DNA of 41,960 nt. Source: a virus. The notes beneath the pieces were generated by a model. That model saw only the letters and a list, made by a program, of their open reading frames with translations, was not told the DNA's origin and ran no database searches. Each line of letters begins with the position of its first letter. Position 1 is the stretch's first letter. The stretch covers positions 1 to 41,960 of the IMG/VR virus record IMGVR_UViG_3300043466_002940; one strand, 5' to 3'. This document shows positions 39,401 to 41,960 of this stretch, piece after piece. The position numbers and the translations under genes were made by a program.

Positions 39401-39882
39401 GCTACATCGCCGACTACGACGCGACGATGCAGAAGCTCGTCGACGAGATGCCGAAGGGCATCCCGACCGGCAAGGCGCTGAGCGAAGCCGAGCGCCGCTG
39501 GACGGTCATGGCGCGTAGCCTGTTCGACCACTCCTACGCGACGCAGACCATCGCCAACGGTGGCCCGATGGCCACGGCGGCGGCGCAGGGGCTCGCCATG
39601 ATTCCGAACGGGCAGAAGTACCTCGACGAGCTGGCGAGCAACCTCCAGCGCGCCATCGCGGAGAACGAGAAGCTGCGCGGGAACCAGCAGCTCGCGACCG
39701 TGGCCCGCAACTTCGCCAAGGTGAAGACGGGCGGCGGCGGCATCCGCATCCAGCGCATCGTGAGCGGCATGGGCCAGCAGGCCTTCCAGCCGCCCGCTGG
39801 CGGGCGTTTGCCGACGCCAGGCGCCTCCGGGCAAGCTGCGGCACGAAACGCCTTTGGCGCTGCCACTGCGGGCCAGCGATGA
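36445..39882 (+). CDS. internal virion / ejection protein 3
   Basis: 1145 aa from GTG 36445, with GGAGG four bases upstream. N-terminal YDKREKAVVDVAPGEVAGAL and FAKDQKVPVNYKG are followed by a Gly/Ala hydrophobic segment (ATALGLGKALTLGAGPALLG) that could insert in a membrane. An Ala/Arg/Glu-rich helical body follows, and a second hydrophobic stretch lies near residues 860-890 (QFALGAFAMVQPIPAALFFLG). No lysozyme or transglycosylase motif is seen. Likely part of the ejectosome. Confidence 0.7.
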   Translation: MTKLYDKREKAVVDVAPGEVAGALDSGMFSFAKDQKVPVNYKGQLMFTTPEYAGRYRDRLIFVNESDVEQSKAEQATSGIGGAVEATALGLGKALTLGAGPALLGAVSDTARERMRELELGRPGITTAAEIGGLLVDPFALAGRVGQRAALRGAEQLAAREAEQAAARAAVSPEIGAGQAAALFGPARQTPAGVAAQVAGEVAQVGRGAIGREVSPLALGRQAAAPTAEEAARLTAEFEARQAAIRQGAIDRARAVATDEAGQVVEEASLRMRPLTGPTSPAEPGLRLGADPFRTEGLAMRGRQAEELMARGQAARTAEGRIAEEAVGMERGLQPGQVGPMEDFTRAPSEFLQAGDARNQMANLEEALQANAAAASRARSEAGRQRLAAERDRLLAQRDELEYTLFGAETRAEEAMATQAERALGAAEMQAGAPARALEAERMGRMAGEIEAANVLPPTLRTAETRVAAENVSPRLGVPAAPAPNVSPLGLGMAETGVMPAGRGLALGAPIEARAAQAATDVTAAAAPGLVERIGRPALEGALYSGATQAYKQELGLEPGGVGEVLAATALGGVIGKGLTLGGKALVKGQKALTDVAAESAPGSLAAMIGKGAAGIEKTHLLRQWGQSQKAVRKLNQRFTEDELGKLGSSAMTDYIRNAAADIERLKAAHPENQFLQSINIGKNGLTFTNLSAEQRNAMAQVLREEAGKEVEAMYGPTLNQIVSPEAIDAALSRVENKLRTRGAGDIPLQDIRAEINALRDSVAKQERFTVGDLRRYEIETSRRFQERQGTHEPMTAAQSTFRNEIKNLYLDTAEQVSPGIRQSLVVPNRNYTLADMLAAGADDVLAKLDVTSPVGRDSLSQFALGAFAMVQPIPAALFFLGATVIRGLYNQRGEGFIADMAGKLSRKATSVAAAPEAAAREVTQSIINARRPMLGALNGEKLVEVKPTDYTSLSQGIRELAASTDYAHEKIRQATASMPPDQQERYIADYDATMQKLVDEMPKGIPTGKALSEAERRWTVMARSLFDHSYATQTIANGGPMATAAAQGLAMIPNGQKYLDELASNLQRAIAENEKLRGNQQLATVARNFAKVKTGGGGIRIQRIVSGMGQQAFQPPAGGRLPTPGASGQAAARNAFGAATAGQR

Positions 39883-39926
39883 TAGGGTGAGACTTGCTTA
39901 GAGTGTCCAACTGAGAGGAGAAGGCT

Positions 39927-40355
39927 ATGAGGACTGGAAGCGCGATTGCGAATGGGGTGCGTCAGTACGCGGTGAGCGTGACGAACGCGCAGTGGTTCCA
40001 ACTGGAGAGCGCGACGGGAGGAGTCGTCGCCGACTCTGGCCTCGCGGCCTCGATGCCTGTGCGCCGCTGGCGCGGGCAGGTCGGCACGGGTACGAACACG
40101 GCTGCGCAGGAGCGTACGCCGCAGGACTACGTTCAGGGCCTTCTCATCCAGAACACGAGTGCGACGCTTACGCTCTACCTGACGACGACGCTCGACCAGT
40201 CTGGTGCGGCGCCGGCTGTTGGCGACCGCGCTGTGGCGAACTGCATCGCCATTGCCCCCACGGACAGCATCCGTCTCGACAACACGGACGCGAGCAAGAT
40301 CTACCTGCGGGCGAGCGCAGCCGGCCCCATCATCGCGACCGTCCTCGCGACCTGA
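39927..40355 (+). CDS. small structural protein of tail-fibre cassette B
   Basis: 142 aa with an excellent ribosome site (GAGAGGAGAAGG). Beta-rich; DYVQGLLIQNTSATLTLYL and TDSIRLDNTDASKIYLRA align with the 131-aa gene of cassette A, though overall identity is low. It is inferred to attach or decorate the fibre. Confidence 0.7.
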   Translation: MRTGSAIANGVRQYAVSVTNAQWFQLESATGGVVADSGLAASMPVRRWRGQVGTGTNTAAQERTPQDYVQGLLIQNTSATLTLYLTTTLDQSGAAPAVGDRAVANCIAIAPTDSIRLDNTDASKIYLRASAAGPIIATVLAT

Positions 40356-40367
40356 GAGGAGAGACAC

Positions 40368-41450
40368 ATGAGCGCACCAGCTATCATCTCCTCTGGTACC
40401 GCAGCCGGTGGGCCTCCCGTTGGCGGCGGTGGAACTTCCTCGCCCTCGACGATCCCCCGCTGGACCGGGCCGAGCACGTTGGGGGATTCGGGGCTTATCG
40501 ACAACGGCACCGCGATCTACACGACGACGCGCAACGTCGGCTTCGGCACGGCGACTCCGGGCGCTATCCTGCACACGCTCGGCACCGGTACGACTACTGG
40601 CATCTTTGCCACGACGAGCGCAAACGCATGGGTAGAGCTTCGTCGCTCGACTAGCACGACGCTCGGCTACATCGGCACGGGCGCGGGCCTCGTGACCGGT
40701 GGGGCGGCAGCGGATCTTGCGTTCCGATGCGAAAGCGGCAACCTGCTCTTCTCGACGGGTGCCACCGAACGCGCCCGCATCGACTCGTTGGGGCGCTGGT
40801 ACGTCGGCGTCGCTGCGGTATCGCCAGGGAGCAGTGGAATCTGGGCCATCATCAATCAACCTGGCGGCGCAGGTGGACAGGAGTGGCACAATTCTACCGG
40901 GAGCCAAGGCGGCACAGCGGTCGTGCCAAGCCAGGATCGGGCTACGTGGTATGTGTATTCTGGGTCGGTCGGGTCAGAAATTTATAAGCAATCGTGTGCG
41001 TTCACGCCGACCGGCATCGACCTGACCGGCGCATGGGCGACCCCCGGAATCAAACTCCCCAATGCGCCGGGCAACACCGACCCGAACACGCTGGACTCTT
41101 ACCGCGAGGGGACGCGCGTACTCGCGGCTGGCGATCTCTCCGGCTGGACCTACGTTACGGCGACGCAATACTGGACGCTCGTAGGCCGCACGGTCACGCT
41201 TCACACCATCTTCACGGGTGGCACGTCGAGCGCGACCGGTGGCGCGACCATCGCGACCCCGCCACTTCTCACGCCGCTCCGCATCGCTGCGGGCGCTGCG
41301 GTCAACAGTGCAGGCACCGCGCTTGGCAACGGCGTGTGCGTCGTCGCTTCGACCAGCTCCACGACGGGCACCGTCACAACGTCGAGCGCGATTTCGTCCA
41401 GCGCCTTGGACAAGGTTATCACCGTCACCTACGAGACCGCAGGTCTCTGA
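40368..41450 (+). CDS. tail fibre protein, cassette B
   Basis: 360 aa, GAGAGGAGAG upstream. Begins MSAPAIISSGTAAGG, then TIPRWTGPSTLGDSGL (compare cassette A TIALWTPDGNTLGNSLL). One complete shaft module (GFGTATPGAILHT to ERARIDS) is nearly identical to cassette A. After the hinge GIKLPNAPGNTDPNTLDSY the C-terminal 130 residues are unrelated to cassette A (SGWTYVTATQYWTLVGRTV). It has roughly half the shaft length of A and a different tip, so probably a different receptor. Confidence 0.85.
   Translation: MSAPAIISSGTAAGGPPVGGGGTSSPSTIPRWTGPSTLGDSGLIDNGTAIYTTTRNVGFGTATPGAILHTLGTGTTTGIFATTSANAWVELRRSTSTTLGYIGTGAGLVTGGAAADLAFRCESGNLLFSTGATERARIDSLGRWYVGVAAVSPGSSGIWAIINQPGGAGGQEWHNSTGSQGGTAVVPSQDRATWYVYSGSVGSEIYKQSCAFTPTGIDLTGAWATPGIKLPNAPGNTDPNTLDSYREGTRVLAAGDLSGWTYVTATQYWTLVGRTVTLHTIFTGGTSSATGGATIATPPLLTPLRIAAGAAVNSAGTALGNGVCVVASTSSTTGTVTTSSAISSSALDKVITVTYETAGL
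40533..40787 (+). repeat. 255-bp fibre-shaft repeat, copy 2
   Basis: Partner of 1615-1869, about six single-base differences by eye. Flanking sequence is not conserved. Confidence 0.9.
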
Positions 41451-41459
41451 AAGCCTACC

Positions 41460-41822
41460 ATGCACGCTACCATTCAACCCGTTCCCGCATTTCCGAAGCC
41501 CGCCGTGGCTTTGTTCATCAACAACGTCACCGTGTGGCCGTCGAGCGAGGCGCAATTTGGCTGGACCCTTCGCGACGCTGACGGCGCGCAAGTGGGTTTC
41601 GGCATCCTCACGCTCTCCGGCGACGCCTACGCCGCGTGGGGCACGGACGACGACTACCTGTACACCTACACCGCCGCGCAGCTCGGCCTGACCATCGTCG
41701 AGATCGTGCCCGACGCGCCGCCCGCACCGCCCGAGCCTGCGCCCGTCGAGGAGCCTGCTCCGGTGGTTGACGACACTGCCGCTCCCGTGGCACCTTCCGT
41801 GGACACCCAGGAGGAATCGTGA
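41460..41822 (+). CDS. small fibre-associated protein, cassette B
   Basis: 120 aa. N-terminal 53 residues (FPKPAVALFINNVTVWPSSE) differ from the cassette A paralogue. The rest, from GDAYAAWGTDDDYLY, is the same apart from the missing PTPE. Followed by AGGAGG and the GTGA overlap exactly as in cassette A. Confidence 0.75.
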   Translation: MHATIQPVPAFPKPAVALFINNVTVWPSSEAQFGWTLRDADGAQVGFGILTLSGDAYAAWGTDDDYLYTYTAAQLGLTIVEIVPDAPPAPPEPAPVEEPAPVVDDTAAPVAPSVDTQEES

Positions 41823-41960
41823 ACACGGAACAGGCATTTCAGAACCTCGTCCTCATCGTCATGCGCGCCCAGAAGGCGGGGCTGCTCGAACTCCACGAGG
41901 CGGTCGCGGTCAACGAGTCGCTCCAGACGGTGAACAAGGCCCTTGGCCTTCAGCCTCCGC
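41619..41960 (+). repeat. fibre-cassette distal repeat, copy 2
   Basis: Partner of 2705-3058. The last difference is G at 41833 against A at 2931. The following 127 nt to the window end are identical to 2932-3058. Confidence 0.95.
41819..41960 (+). CDS. second copy of the junction protein, cut by the window end
   Basis: GTG start, 47 complete codons, protein the same as residues 1-47 of the gene at 2917-3108. The truncation is the end of the sequence, not a biological stop. Confidence 0.7.
   Translation, partial: MNTEQAFQNLVLIVMRAQKAGLLELHEAVAVNESLQTVNKALGLQPP

Noticed and set aside
41834-41960. Biological direct terminal repeat of the virion DNA
   Set aside because: The matching copy is internal (2932-3058), not at the left end, and the length and SNP boundary fit an assembly artefact better.

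Overview
The window is most of a GC-rich, tightly packed tailed bacteriophage genome with a podovirus-like virion. It has a large terminase, portal, scaffold, HK97-type capsid protein, a short-tail adaptor/stabiliser set, two or three very long internal virion proteins and tail fibres. I see no sheath, tape measure or tail tube gene. I find no integrase, RNA polymerase, DNA polymerase, primase or helicase. The phage therefore probably uses the host replisome and carries only accessory replication and recombination proteins. The host cannot be named from the sequence; the high GC and a lipoprotein-type lysis gene fit a GC-rich, probably Gram-negative, bacterium.

Layout: 105-3108 is tail-fibre cassette A. 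2917-4854 is a lysis/late block (small membrane proteins, a lipoprotein, a basic small protein, an endolysin). A leftward operon (11144 down to 4851) holds an unusual recombination module: a Cas4-like Fe-S nuclease, a RecT annealase, a protein with an SSB-type acidic tail, a PDDEXK resolvase-like nuclease, a zinc protein, a DUF6321-like protein and a probable small terminase. It converges on the endolysin at one CTAG that supplies both stop codons. Divergent promoters with back-to-back -35 boxes at 11182-11244 drive this operon and a short rightward one (winged-helix protein, orphan HicB-like protein, putative replication protein with an origin-like element inside its gene, two cysteine-rich proteins).

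Next comes a leftward island (16223 down to 13476) carrying a two-domain sliding-clamp-like gene and small unknown genes. It lies between low-complexity GC-rich tracts, one strongly alternating purine/pyrimidine (Z-DNA prone), and a repeat-rich regulatory region of almost 900 bp (16224-17100). A Cro-like gene at 17101 opens a long rightward series of small genes, most joined by 1-11 nt start/stop overlaps, that runs into the terminase large subunit (20823). The virion genes (22602-39882) and tail-fibre cassette B (39927-41822) follow.

The window ends 127 nt into an exact copy of 2932-3058, immediately after a single-base difference. This suggests that the late operon continues from cassette B into the lysis genes, so the genome is circular or circularly permuted, and that cassettes A and B are alternative or duplicated fibre modules. 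They share near-identical shaft and distal segments but differ in the C-terminal receptor-binding region. The most interesting items are the two fibre cassettes and the assembly signature, the SSB-tail protein in the RecT module, the candidate origin inside a replication gene, and the clamp-containing island with stem-loops in its intergenic gaps.
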